64,000 nucleotides of DNA from CAVYHJ01 sp963768165 [NCBI: uncultured bacterium] (lineage in GTDB: Bacteria > UBP4 > UBA4092): contig CAVYHJ010000006.1 of assembly GCA_963768165.1 (NCBI GenBank), positions 77,652-141,651 of the forward strand. The letters are read 5' to 3'. Shown here piece by piece: positions 23,970 through 33,668 of this stretch (position 1 is the first letter of the stretch; the number at the start of each line of letters is the position of its first letter). A model generated the notes under the pieces. That model did not search any database, was not told the origin of the DNA, and saw only the letters and a list, made by a program, of their open reading frames with translations. The translations under genes were made by a program, and so were the position numbers.

Positions 23970-26259
23970 TGTTTCCTCTTTGTTCCGCCTCTTCCAATTC
24001 CGGATATTCAATTCTTCGATGATACTTACTTAGTAATGTCCGAACGAGGCTTTCAGTAATTAGATGTAAATCACGCAAGGTGATATCACATTCGTCAAGT
24101 TGTTCATCAGTAAATTTATCATTTGTGACTTTCCGAACCATCGTTTGAATGGCACCGGCGGTCGGGTTCGGAATGGATGCAACCGCCGCTTCCACACTAT
24201 CCGCCAGCATAACAATCGCGGCTTCTGCGGTCTGCGGTTTGGGACCGGGATACCGAAAATCTATTTCATTGATTTCTTCTGAATCTTCATTTTCTCCTTT
24301 CATTTCAATAGCCTTGTAATAAAAATAACCGATCAATGTTGTACCGTGATGTTGCGCGATAATATCAATGACTGGAAGCGGTAAATGATACTCATGTGCC
24401 ATTTCCAATCCATATTTGACGTGATTTTTAATAATCAGACAACTCATGTGAGGTGTTAGTTTATCATGCCGTTTCCGGTCATCGTCTGTCTGATGGTTCT
24501 CCGTAAAATATTCGGGTGTTACGATTTTACCAATATCCTGATAATATCCGCCGATCCGACATAATAATGCGTTTGCTCCAACCGCCAGTGCCGCCGATTC
24601 CGCAAACTGACCGACATTTAAACTATGCTGATACGTACCCGGTGCTTCCTGTTCCAACTTAGCGAGTCCCGGTCCATGCGGATCAGAATACTCTAATAGT
24701 TTAACATCAGTCGTCAAATTAAACATCCATTCGAACAAAGGTAGAATCACCAGGGTAATTCCATAACAAAGTAATCCATTACTTGCACCCGCTAAAATAT
24801 CCCGCCCTAATCCATACCATTTTCCTGTAAAGGTGGAAAAAAGCGGATGGTCATAGAGAAAAAGCGCACCAATTCCCAATACATTCACCATACTCACCCG
24901 TAATCCGGATTTTACTAAATCGGTGCGACGGACGATATGGGCGACGGAAAATGATGCAACCGTACCTGCCGCTAAAAAAATCAATACTAGTTTCACGTCC
25001 AGCCCCAACATGACGCCAAACAACACGGCAATTTCTGCCGTCATCAATAGTGTAAACCGAATTTCGAATAATATGCCCGCCAGCATCGCGAAACTGGCAA
25101 AAGGAATCAAATATTCCGAACCACCCAACCAAAGTGTTAATTTGGTCAAACCAACCACAATCACTGTGAGAGTGCATACAGGAGCTAGATTATTGAAATC
25201 TTCGGTATATTTGGGATAATATCTCCGTAAATAAAGTCCGGTAAAGTATCCAAACAATAACAAGACGACAGCCCGGCCAAAGACAATGCTTAACCCGTAT
25301 TTCAAGCGATTATGGGTTAGTTCATCCAAAACCTGTTTAGGTTCCGCTGTAATTGTCTGAATAGCAGGAACAATAATATCTCCTCTATGGATAGTTCTTC
25401 GCACCGGACGAACTTGATTCCGATACCGTACTTTTTCATCATTGGTTCTTTGTGCATCCATGACAAGATTTGGTTGAAGCAAATGATCAAATATTTCTTT
25501 TACCAGCACTCGGACAGGAGCATCTTCTTTTTGGGGTAGATATTTGGAAGATATTTTTTCAATTTGGGTTTTAAATTGAGTGGCAGAAACAATATTTCCA
25601 TGTTGAGATATAAATTGTTTCCATAAGACCATTTGTTGTGTTTCAGCCGACCACACTTCCAAACTCATATTTTCGGTCGTCATAGCATACGATTCATCCG
25701 TCAAAATCAAGGTGGTGTCCAGTGCTCTGCCGATGGATTGAACTGTTTCTCGTAATTGGCGATATTGTGGATATCGCAGTAATGTCTCTGCGGATTTGGG
25801 TGAAATCGGAAATCCGATTTTTTCATCCAACATTTTAATTTTATCGGATTGTAAAAGACTCTCATTGGATGCGATGGAACGGGCTGTAGAAAATACCGAT
25901 TCAATTTCTGACAACATTTTCGTGTCTGTTTGCTGATTGAATTGGAATACAATCGGTGCTGCATTTTCTGCTGCTTTTCGCAACCTATCCGTTTCATCCC
26001 GCCTTTCAACGGAAAAAGAAAATGGAGCTATAATATCCCGTGGTGGTGATTCACCGATGTTCCATTGATACCCTTGTAATAAAATATCCGGTGTGAACAG
26101 TATCAATAAAATTAAAAACGTGAGAGTGAGTACCAGATAAATTTTTAATTTATCATTCTCGAGGGTTTGTTTCTCCGTTCCCGCACCATTTCTTTGACGG
26201 GGAATGAATCCTCGCAATAAAGAACCCGTGGGACGCAATCGTTTTTTCCATTCAGTCAT
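23959..26259 (-). CDS. 7TM-HD (PgpH/YqfF-type) phosphohydrolase with Gln in place of the HD histidine
   Basis: 766 aa. Layout: one N-terminal helix (about 36-54), a large extracytoplasmic domain (about 60-310), a cluster of about seven membrane helices (about 315-525), then a cytoplasmic HD domain. Family members degrade cyclic di-AMP. Most metal ligands are present: His in '[17 protein letters not shown]', '[14 protein letters not shown]', '[13 protein letters not shown]' and Asp in '[12 protein letters not shown]'. In the defining dyad, however, 'YYQDIGKI' has Gln574 where His is expected before Asp575. It lies between phoH and ybeY, the usual position. Confidence 0.9.
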   Translation of the reverse strand: MTEWKKRLRPTGSLLRGFIPRQRNGAGTEKQTLENDKLKIYLVLTLTFLILLILFTPDILLQGYQWNIGESPPRDIIAPFSFSVERRDETDRLRKAAENAAPIVFQFNQQTDTKMLSEIESVFSTARSIASNESLLQSDKIKMLDEKIGFPISPKSAETLLRYPQYRQLRETVQSIGRALDTTLILTDESYAMTTENMSLEVWSAETQQMVLWKQFISQHGNIVSATQFKTQIEKISSKYLPQKEDAPVRVLVKEIFDHLLQPNLVMDAQRTNDEKVRYRNQVRPVRRTIHRGDIIVPAIQTITAEPKQVLDELTHNRLKYGLSIVFGRAVVLLLFGYFTGLYLRRYYPKYTEDFNNLAPVCTLTVIVVGLTKLTLWLGGSEYLIPFASFAMLAGILFEIRFTLLMTAEIAVLFGVMLGLDVKLVLIFLAAGTVASFSVAHIVRRTDLVKSGLRVSMVNVLGIGALFLYDHPLFSTFTGKWYGLGRDILAGASNGLLCYGITLVILPLFEWMFNLTTDVKLLEYSDPHGPGLAKLEQEAPGTYQHSLNVGQFAESAALAVGANALLCRIGGYYQDIGKIVTPEYFTENHQTDDDRKRHDKLTPHMSCLIIKNHVKYGLEMAHEYHLPLPVIDIIAQHHGTTLIGYFYYKAIEMKGENEDSEEINEIDFRYPGPKPQTAEAAIVMLADSVEAAVASIPNPTAGAIQTMVRKVTNDKFTDEQLDECDITLRDLHLITESLVRTLLSKYHRRIEYPELEEAEQRGNNGY

Positions 26260-26336
26260 AGTATTAGGAAATAAAATGTTTTGTATGTTAGTAAGTAAAG
26301 CAATCCTGCGAAAAAATTGTCAAACCGCCTAACAAT

Positions 26337-27362
26337 CTATCGAATATTATGGTTAAGTTTGGCGTAGGCTTTAATAATTTCCTGGACGAGTTCGTGCCGA
26401 ACCACGTCTTCCCCTGAAAAGTAGACAAATTCAATTCCCGGAATATGTTTCAAAATCTCTTCGGCCTGGATCAGTCCCGACTCTTTCCCGGCAGGTAGAT
26501 CAATCTGGGTCGTATCTCCGGTGATTACAGTTTTTGAATCGAATCCCAACCGGGTCAAAAACATTTTCATCTGTTCCGGAGTGGTATTTTGCGCTTCATC
26601 CAATATGATAAAAGAATCGTTCAAAGTCCTTCCGCGCATAAATGCCAACGGTGCAACTTCAATAATTCCCCGTTCAAGATGTTCTTGCACTCGATTATGA
26701 TCCATCATGTCATAAAGCGCATCATATAACGGACGGAGATATGGATTCACTTTTTCTTCAACATCACCAGGCAGAAATCCTAATTTTTCCCCGGCTTCCA
26801 CCGCTGGCCGGACTAGAATAATTCTCCCGACCTTTTCCGAAACCAGTGCTTCCACAGCCATCGCCATTGCCAAATAGGTTTTTCCCGTTCCTGCAGGGCC
26901 AACGCCAAATACAATATCATGCCGTCGAATCGCCTCGATATATTTTTTTTGACCAAGGGTTCGTGGTTGAACTTTACCCCGTTTGGAAGGTACCCGAATC
27001 ACATCGCTCGTCAACTGTTCCGAAATACTCAATCCGGATTTTGATTCGTTTCCAGAAACCATATCGGGTGCGAGTGGTTCGGTTAGCATTTGCTGTCGTA
27101 CCGTTCGTATAACATATTTTACATCCTGCAAACTTAATTCATGGCGGGAACGTGCCAAAGCAGTCAATTCATCCAAGGCGCGATAAGCACGTGTCGGATG
27201 TACCCCGTTTTTCGCAATGCGGATTTCACTTCCACGAGTCACCAAACGGACTCCAAACTCGGCTTCGATTAGCTTTAAATGTTCTGACTGTCTTCCACAT
27301 ACTCGAATATAGGTTTCTTCGGGTAGTGTAAAATACATTTCTTCCGTGTTTGCAATAGCCAA
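26337..27362 (-). CDS. PhoH-family ATPase
   Basis: 341 aa. A short N-terminal KH-like domain (about 15-75) is followed by a linker and the PhoH ATPase domain: Walker A 'GVGPAGTGKTYLAMAMAVEA', Walker B 'FIILDEAQNTTPEQMKMFL', and 'LVRPAVEAGEKLGFLPGDVEEK'. This is the PhoH/PhoL form commonly found ahead of ybeY and tied to RNA processing. It is first in the run phoH, 7TM-HD, ybeY, DUF502, era, small membrane gene. A TATAAT (27423-27418, minus strand) about 55 bases upstream could be its -10, with no good -35. Confidence 0.9.
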   Translation of the reverse strand: MAIANTEEMYFTLPEETYIRVCGRQSEHLKLIEAEFGVRLVTRGSEIRIAKNGVHPTRAYRALDELTALARSRHELSLQDVKYVIRTVRQQMLTEPLAPDMVSGNESKSGLSISEQLTSDVIRVPSKRGKVQPRTLGQKKYIEAIRRHDIVFGVGPAGTGKTYLAMAMAVEALVSEKVGRIILVRPAVEAGEKLGFLPGDVEEKVNPYLRPLYDALYDMMDHNRVQEHLERGIIEVAPLAFMRGRTLNDSFIILDEAQNTTPEQMKMFLTRLGFDSKTVITGDTTQIDLPAGKESGLIQAEEILKHIPGIEFVYFSGEDVVRHELVQEIIKAYAKLNHNIR

Positions 27363-27726
27363 ATTAATTCTTCAAATCCTTCTATAACAAGAAAAACCCT
27401 TTTAAATAGCTTCTTTATTATACCACACCCAATGATGGTACATAATAGGATGCATCTATGAGAACTTGATATCCCTACAATGACATGCTAATGTTAATTA
27501 TATCAATATTATATCTTTTTTAGAGAGAGAATAAAAGAGTTTTATGTTTGTGATTTAATCGGACTGATTTTGGATTTTTATATTTCAAAAAACCGATCGA
27601 AAGGCGATTTTGCACTATATGGATTCTTAGTGATAATGGAGATTCGACTTCTAAACCCAACTCTGCCTAAAAACACTATGATTTCTTCAATTCCTTCTCT
27701 AAAACCGATCAAGAGTAGCGATGCAG
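27363..27726. other. Gene-free divergent spacer
   Basis: AT-rich interval between phoH (minus) and the zinc-TPR gene (plus). A possible phoH -10 element lies at 27418-27423. I see no RNA gene, repeat or terminator hairpin; both neighbours start here, so only promoters are expected. Confidence 0.5.
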
Positions 27727-27754
27727 TTGACAAAAATATATGATACACTATAAG
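27727..27754 (+). promoter_or_regulatory. Promoter of the zinc-TPR gene
   Basis: TTGACA (27727-27732), 16-base spacer, TATAAG (27749-27754), followed by the gene start about 35 bases downstream. Confidence 0.7.
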
Positions 27755-27788
27755 CTATGCCAATATCATAATAGAAAAGTATCCAACA

Positions 27789-30716
27789 ATGATAATAACC
27801 AGAGAACAAGAAGATCAAGTTAATAAACTATTAAAAGCAGAAGATATATTAAAAGAGATTAGTTATCGTACGGACACGATACATCTTCAAGGGGAGATTA
27901 TTCGGTGTTTTTGTCCCATCCATAAGGAAAGTATATTTCGTAGTTTATCAGTCAATATCGTTCAAAATACGTATAAGTGTGGATATACCATGTGTGATGG
28001 TTTTCATGGGGATACGCTTTTAGATTTATATGCCAGAGCCAAAGGAATTACCCGCGAAGAGTCAACTCTATATTGGGCAAAACGATTAAATATTGACGTA
28101 GTGGTTCTTGCAGAAAAGACAGAAGAAGATATTCCTGGAATTTCTGCCACCATGCGCGAAACTCCCGTCCCTAAATTGGAAGTCACTATAGCTCAGCGAT
28201 TAGTGGAATTAGACAATAAACCGGATGACCGGGAATTACGCCGGCAACTGGCTGAGCTTTACATCAAAGCAGGTGATATTCCTAATGCCGTGGACCATTA
28301 TATGTCACTGGCATTACACTGCACATCCGCTAATGATAACCAAGAAGCAATTCCTTATCTGGAAAAGGTATTAGAACTCGACCCGACGGATAATCGTGCC
28401 AAGAAATCATTGGCTCAAGCCTATCTGCAAACAGGAAAACGCGACCGAGCAATCCAACTTTGGTCTAGTGCCGCCAAAAGTTCTGCCAATACCAAAGATT
28501 TTCAAAGTTCCATTGAACTCTATAGCGAATTGGTTCATCACGATCCGTTAAATCCGGAATGGCGATCTGAATTATCCAACCTATTAATCAAAATGGAACG
28601 GATTCCAGATGCTGTTAGAGAACTTAAATTATTAGCTGACTTTCATGTCCAACGCGGCCAAATTCAAGAAGCATTTACTACGTATCAAAAAATCATTACC
28701 TTAACTCCACAGGATTTAGACGCGAAAAAGCGCGCGATCGCCACCGCACAACGGCTAAATCAACCAGAACAAGTTGTGCAATATGAATTAGATATCGTCG
28801 AATTTTTATTGGCATCGGGAAATGTTAACGGTGCGGTAGAGTCGCTTCATCAAGCCTTGGGAGAAACCCCCGGTAATATTCTCCTGCGAAAAAAGCTGGC
28901 AGAAGTATTATTGCAATCAGGAGCTACAGAGGAGGCCATTCATCAATTGGGGGCGTTAGCACAATTATATATTGACTCGAATGATGTTTCCTCAGCAGCT
29001 TCCACATATCAGCAGTTAGCAGGACTTCAACCGCAAAATATGAATTTACTCGAAAAAATGGTCGGTTTATATGAAAAATTGGGTTATCAAAAGGAAAGTA
29101 TTGAAGTATACAGTCGCATTGCCTCTTTGCATCTGGCACAACGAGCGATAGAACCGGCTATTGCTGTATTAAAACGCTGCTTGGAGATTGACCCCGGAAA
29201 TACGCGGATGCAGAATGCACTTGCTAGTGCCTATATTCGTGAAAAGTCCCAGACCAAAGCAACCGATGTGCTTATTGCTCTCGCCAAACGGTATCAAATG
29301 GACGGAGATATGGACAGGGCAAGGCGAAGTTATGAACGTATTCTAGAATTTAATCCCACTGCGTTACCGGCGCATGAAGGTTTGATTGAAATTTATCGTG
29401 CACAAATTAACCCGGATATGATGGTACATCATTTATGTGAAATTGCGGAAATTTATCGCCAACGAGATGAGTTTACGCCTGCCTTATTACGTGTCCGTCA
29501 AGCATTGAGTTTACACACTTCAAAAACCGAACCTTTGGCTTTACAAGCAAAAATTTATACACAAATCGAATCCATTCCACGAGCGGTCGTCTGCTATTAC
29601 AAATTAAGTACTGTATTGGCATCTCAACAGAAATTGGCTGAAGCCACAGAAGCTGCCCAACAAGCCCTAGCGATTAACGGGAATGTGGCCAAAGTCCGGG
29701 AACTTCTAGCTACCCTCTATATCCAAATGGGACTTAAAGGAGATGCGCTTAGTGAATTACGTAACTTGGGCACATATTATGAAAAGAATAAGGAAATTGT
29801 GAAATCTATTAAAGTTTTGGAGAAAGCAAAACAGATGGATCCTTCCAATCTTGGTGTACTGGAATCTCTTGCCCGATTGTATGAACAAGAAAATAAAGCA
29901 GATAAAGCCAAATCCATATATTTTGCGTTGGGGAAAACTTTTTCTGAAAAAGGACTACTCGATGACGCCATTGAAAGTTATCAGCGTGTCTTAAGCCTTG
30001 ATCCCGTTCATCAAGAAGCTATTGCCAATCTAGCCAATACCTATCTGGAAGTTGGTGCCACACAGGAAGCAATCGAACAATTTCGAGAGCTGATTACCCT
30101 TCATCAAAATCAACGATTATTCGGAGAAGCGATTGAAATTTGTAAAGAGATATTACAATTAAATTCGCGTAATGCAGATATTCATCAGATATTGGTGGAC
30201 ACCTATTTGGAAATTGGAGAGCAAAAAGAAGCTTTAACCCATTTACTTATTCTGGCAGATATATATTGTGAAAAACAGGATTATGAAAAGGCGATAGAGA
30301 CCTATAAAAAAGTATTGTCACTTTCTCCCAATACTCTTAGTGCTTACGCACCTCTTGCAGAAATCTATTCCCGACAAGGTAAAACTGAAGAATCCGTCAA
30401 TCTTTATGAAAAGTATTTAAAACTATGCCAAACAAGAGGATTGATCGAAGAGGTTATTGAGACATATCGCAAACTTATTGAAATCAATCCAAAAGAATTC
30501 TCATTGCATGAGAAGCTGGCTGAATATCAAATGAAAAATGGACAAACGCTGGAATGTCTCATGGAATACGATGCCATTGCCGGATTTTACCTGGAACAGA
30601 AGAAATATAATAAGGTTATTGAAACGTATAAAAAAATGAAGGAAGTGGATCCGGGGAACAAAGAAATTGAACGAGCCCTCGCGCAGATCGAACAATTAGC
30701 CAAGGAAAAGATTTAA
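27789..30716 (+). CDS. CHC2-like zinc motif fused to a long TPR array
   Basis: 975 aa. Residues about 15-100 resemble the DnaG primase zinc-binding domain: 'IIRCFCPIHKES' followed by 'NTYKCGYTMCDGFHGDTLLDL', giving Cys42-x2-His45 ... Cys64-x4-Cys69 and the 'GDTLLDLYARAKGITREES' helix that normally follows ('GDxxxFL...G.s..EA'). In DnaG the last pair is C-x2-C, so this is a variant. Residues about 150-965 are roughly twenty TPR units, e.g. 'GLLDDAIESYQRVLSLDPVH'. No primase TOPRIM domain is present. The protein has no signal peptide and presumably acts in the cytoplasm, perhaps binding nucleic acid through the zinc motif and proteins through the TPRs. Its 3' end overlaps a convergent gene by 4 bases. 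Confidence 0.8.
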   Translation: MIITREQEDQVNKLLKAEDILKEISYRTDTIHLQGEIIRCFCPIHKESIFRSLSVNIVQNTYKCGYTMCDGFHGDTLLDLYARAKGITREESTLYWAKRLNIDVVVLAEKTEEDIPGISATMRETPVPKLEVTIAQRLVELDNKPDDRELRRQLAELYIKAGDIPNAVDHYMSLALHCTSANDNQEAIPYLEKVLELDPTDNRAKKSLAQAYLQTGKRDRAIQLWSSAAKSSANTKDFQSSIELYSELVHHDPLNPEWRSELSNLLIKMERIPDAVRELKLLADFHVQRGQIQEAFTTYQKIITLTPQDLDAKKRAIATAQRLNQPEQVVQYELDIVEFLLASGNVNGAVESLHQALGETPGNILLRKKLAEVLLQSGATEEAIHQLGALAQLYIDSNDVSSAASTYQQLAGLQPQNMNLLEKMVGLYEKLGYQKESIEVYSRIASLHLAQRAIEPAIAVLKRCLEIDPGNTRMQNALASAYIREKSQTKATDVLIALAKRYQMDGDMDRARRSYERILEFNPTALPAHEGLIEIYRAQINPDMMVHHLCEIAEIYRQRDEFTPALLRVRQALSLHTSKTEPLALQAKIYTQIESIPRAVVCYYKLSTVLASQQKLAEATEAAQQALAINGNVAKVRELLATLYIQMGLKGDALSELRNLGTYYEKNKEIVKSIKVLEKAKQMDPSNLGVLESLARLYEQENKADKAKSIYFALGKTFSEKGLLDDAIESYQRVLSLDPVHQEAIANLANTYLEVGATQEAIEQFRELITLHQNQRLFGEAIEICKEILQLNSRNADIHQILVDTYLEIGEQKEALTHLLILADIYCEKQDYEKAIETYKKVLSLSPNTLSAYAPLAEIYSRQGKTEESVNLYEKYLKLCQTRGLIEEVIETYRKLIEINPKEFSLHEKLAEYQMKNGQTLECLMEYDAIAGFYLEQKKYNKVIETYKKMKEVDPGNKEIERALAQIEQLAKEKI

Positions 30717-32407
30717 TCTTTCATCTTTTTTCCATTCCAATAAATAACGCTTAAAATTCCAAAAAGAAGAATGCTCAATATGCTTCCGGTATTCGACAAA
30801 CAACGAATAGGTGTATCTTTCAAAAGCAATTCAATCCGATGAGTTCCTTTAGAAACAGAACTCGAAATCAATCCATTTCGAGTCACTTGTATCGGTACGG
30901 GATGATTATCTATCGCTAATACCCAACCTGGAAAATAAAATAGTGAAAATATTATTTTTTCTTCTTGAGATAACTCAATATCATAGACTTGATTTATACT
31001 ACTATACTGAACTGGAGAATATTCTATAGGTGTTCCATCTTCCGTTTGTATAAAATATTTTGCCGGATATTGAGGCATATCTTTAACCCCTATCGGCAAA
31101 TATTCATTACTCATCGTCGTTCCAAAGGTTTTTGAGACAAGTTCTGTTTGCCAAATTTCCCTCCGTTGAGTTAATTCTTTTGGAAAAGGGATCTGACGTT
31201 TGTGCAAATACGGAATGGTTACTATAATTACTAACAAGCAAATGGTAATCGTTATTAAATTTACAACAAAAGTATTTTTGATTAATTTGTCTATCCCGTA
31301 CATACTATATCCTGATAAAAAAGCCATAGGAATTTCTATGAGAGATAAGAATCGCCACGGAAACAAGGTATAATGAACTAAAGGCAATACATCCCAAACA
31401 ATTCGGCTTATCGGAAGCATTAAAAATATAAACATAATTAGGGATATCCACGAAAAGACTATGTGGCTTCGTTTATTCAGATCTACTTTGGATTGACTAA
31501 ACCAAACCAATATAGAAAAAATTGTTAAAATCAGTGGAATTATTCCTAGTTGAAACGACATCGAATTATTGCCTCCTTGTCCACTGCCCCCATATCCCCA
31601 TGCCAAACTGATGAGTTGATACGGAGAGACAAAGTGTTGTTGATAGGGCGCGGCAGATAAAAGAGAATCGATTTGAATATATTTTTTTTCCACAAATGCA
31701 GGAATCCAGAAATACATACTTAATCCAAGGCCCAGTATTAATGCAAGTGAAGAATATATCAGTGAAGTGGCTTTTCGGTGAAGTGAAAATAGAAACAATA
31801 TATACATTCCGAGAAACCCACTAAAGAGAAGTGACATAATATTGTGACTCAGCATGACACAGGCATAGAAAAATGCACTGCTCAAAAGCCAGAAAATGTT
31901 GTTTTTCTTTTCGTTGGATAACCGATAAAAAGCCCAAAAGACCCACGGAAAAAAAGACGATGCCAATAATTCAGATATATCACCACGAACATAAGCATTC
32001 ACCAAATGATAAGGAAAATAAATATAAATAGAACCTGCCACCAAACCCGACTTTTCATCTAAAATGTCTTTTATCCAATTAAAGACTCCAAACCCGCCAA
32101 AAATCAAACCAAAAGCAAAAATTGCATGAATCGAAAGAACATAGTTATTTGTTAAAAGAAAAACCATTTCGGCAAGATAATATGCAAGAGGAGCATAAAA
32201 GTTAAAAAAAGGATACCCATATCCCAATGCAAAAATGTCCGTCCAACGTGGTGGGATTTGTCCCTCAAATAGACAACGATTTAGAGCGACCAAGCGGTGA
32301 ATCGGAAAGTATTGATCATGTGTCAGAATATATCCACCGCCTGTGAGAGGATATATTACTGGCAAGCTAATTAAGCCTAAAATTAAGAACCACGTTCGAT
32401 GCCGCAC
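30713..32407 (-). CDS. Polytopic membrane protein with PTPS-related domain
   Basis: 564 aa with about ten or more hydrophobic helices. The N-terminal region 'GGGYILTHDQYFPIHRLVAL' then 'GQIPPRWTDIFALGYGYPFF' and 'FNFYAPLAYYLAEM' matches the 6-pyruvoyl-tetrahydropterin synthase-related membrane domain; despite the name this family is not a pterin enzyme. Its fold is akin to GT-C glycosyltransferases or YfhO, with an acidic residue in the first loop (HDQ). The C-terminal ~110 residues form a periplasmic beta domain ('FSLFYFPGWVLAIDNHPVPI') as in YfhO. It may transfer a sugar from a lipid carrier. Its stop overlaps the zinc-TPR stop. Confidence 0.7.
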   Translation of the reverse strand: MRHRTWFLILGLISLPVIYPLTGGGYILTHDQYFPIHRLVALNRCLFEGQIPPRWTDIFALGYGYPFFNFYAPLAYYLAEMVFLLTNNYVLSIHAIFAFGLIFGGFGVFNWIKDILDEKSGLVAGSIYIYFPYHLVNAYVRGDISELLASSFFPWVFWAFYRLSNEKKNNIFWLLSSAFFYACVMLSHNIMSLLFSGFLGMYILFLFSLHRKATSLIYSSLALILGLGLSMYFWIPAFVEKKYIQIDSLLSAAPYQQHFVSPYQLISLAWGYGGSGQGGNNSMSFQLGIIPLILTIFSILVWFSQSKVDLNKRSHIVFSWISLIMFIFLMLPISRIVWDVLPLVHYTLFPWRFLSLIEIPMAFLSGYSMYGIDKLIKNTFVVNLITITICLLVIIVTIPYLHKRQIPFPKELTQRREIWQTELVSKTFGTTMSNEYLPIGVKDMPQYPAKYFIQTEDGTPIEYSPVQYSSINQVYDIELSQEEKIIFSLFYFPGWVLAIDNHPVPIQVTRNGLISSSVSKGTHRIELLLKDTPIRCLSNTGSILSILLFGILSVIYWNGKKMKD

Positions 32408-32427
32408 ATTTTCCCTTAAAAAGGGTC

Positions 32428-33561
32428 TTACTGGTATAACTTGAATTCCCCATTATTCACAACATAAAGATACATGTTTTTATTAGTTGAATCTCCATGT
32501 TCATCGAAATTGGTCACGCCGACCACCCCGTGAAAATCTTTCGTAGCTTTAAATTCTTTAATAATCGCCTGTCGATCATTGCTATTAGCGCGCTTTATAG
32601 CTTCCAGAAGACAATTCGCTGCATCATACGCAAAGGGTGCATAAGGTCCCACACCAACATTAAATTTTGCTTTAAATTTAGTTACAAAATCTTTCAATTG
32701 AGGATTTTCTTCCCAAGGCGGTGCTAAAAACGTCAAATAAGTACCCTCCGAAGCGGATCCCGCGATACTGATAAATTGTTTATCAAAAAGGCCGTCTCCC
32801 CCCATTAAACTGGCTTTAATCCCCAAATCTCGTGCTTGCTTAGCAATTAATCCACCTTCCGGGTACATCCCTCCATAATAAATCAAATCCGGATTTAATC
32901 CTTTTACTTTGGTTAATATGGCATTGAAATCTTTGTCTCCCTTTGTTATACCTTCAAATAACAAGCTGGTTGCACCGTTTTTTACAGCCATATCGTTGAA
33001 TTGCTCGGCCAATCCTTGTCCATATTGGGTTTTATCATGCAAAATAACAAATCGCTTTTTGTTCAGTTTTTTAATAGCCATTTCCGCTCCATAGGGACCC
33101 TGTACTGCGTCTGTCGTACAAAATCGAAATATTTCAGAAAACCCCTGTAAGGTTAATTCAGGATTTGTGGAACATGGAGTTACTTCCAATACCTTGGCAT
33201 TGTGATAGACCTTGGACGCAGGAATAGAACAACCACTGTTCAAATGACCGATCACACCGACTAAATACGGGTCTACGACAAACTCATTCGCAATTGCAAC
33301 AGCTTCTTCTTCCTTGGCTTTATCGTCTAATGCCTTTAAATCAATTTTCTTACCGAGTACTCCTCCTTTTTCGTTCCATTCATCCACAGCCATTTGCGAA
33401 CCATGATACATATCTTGCCCGATACTTGCTTGGTCCCCCGTCAAAGGCCCTGCTAATCCAATACGAATTACAGATTCCTGTTTCTTTCCACTACATCCAA
33501 TAACAAATATTCCCAACACAATAAAAACTGATACTTTCAATAATTGTAATGCCCTGTACAT
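32428..33561 (-). CDS. LivK-type ABC transporter substrate-binding lipoprotein, orphan
   Basis: 377 aa. The signal peptide ends in lipobox VIGC with Cys23 as the lipidated residue. 'RIGLAGPLTGDQASIGQDMY' and the two-lobed type I periplasmic fold match branched-chain amino acid binding proteins; 'FAYDAANCLLEAIKRANS' and 'GVVGVTNFDEHGD' near the end are typical. It would capture an amino acid or related ligand. No livH, livM, livG or livF gene is nearby, so the permease must be elsewhere or the protein acts as a sensor. AGGGGGT precedes the ATG. Confidence 0.88.
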   Translation of the reverse strand: MYRALQLLKVSVFIVLGIFVIGCSGKKQESVIRIGLAGPLTGDQASIGQDMYHGSQMAVDEWNEKGGVLGKKIDLKALDDKAKEEEAVAIANEFVVDPYLVGVIGHLNSGCSIPASKVYHNAKVLEVTPCSTNPELTLQGFSEIFRFCTTDAVQGPYGAEMAIKKLNKKRFVILHDKTQYGQGLAEQFNDMAVKNGATSLLFEGITKGDKDFNAILTKVKGLNPDLIYYGGMYPEGGLIAKQARDLGIKASLMGGDGLFDKQFISIAGSASEGTYLTFLAPPWEENPQLKDFVTKFKAKFNVGVGPYAPFAYDAANCLLEAIKRANSNDRQAIIKEFKATKDFHGVVGVTNFDEHGDSTNKNMYLYVVNNGEFKLYQ

Positions 33562-33600
33562 AACTGACCCCCTGAAATAATTATTTTGTTAATGACATGA

Positions 33601-33628
33601 AGTTTAACAAAAGCCTATGATTTGTCAA
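33601..33628 (-). promoter_or_regulatory. Promoter of the LivK-like gene
   Basis: Minus strand TTGACA (33628-33623), 16-base spacer, TAAACT (33606-33601), about 40 bases before the gene start. The -10 word is the same as at the prepilin and dedA promoters. Confidence 0.6.
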
Positions 33629-33668
33629 GAGAATATGTCCAAATTAAATATGATACACTAATTGTATA

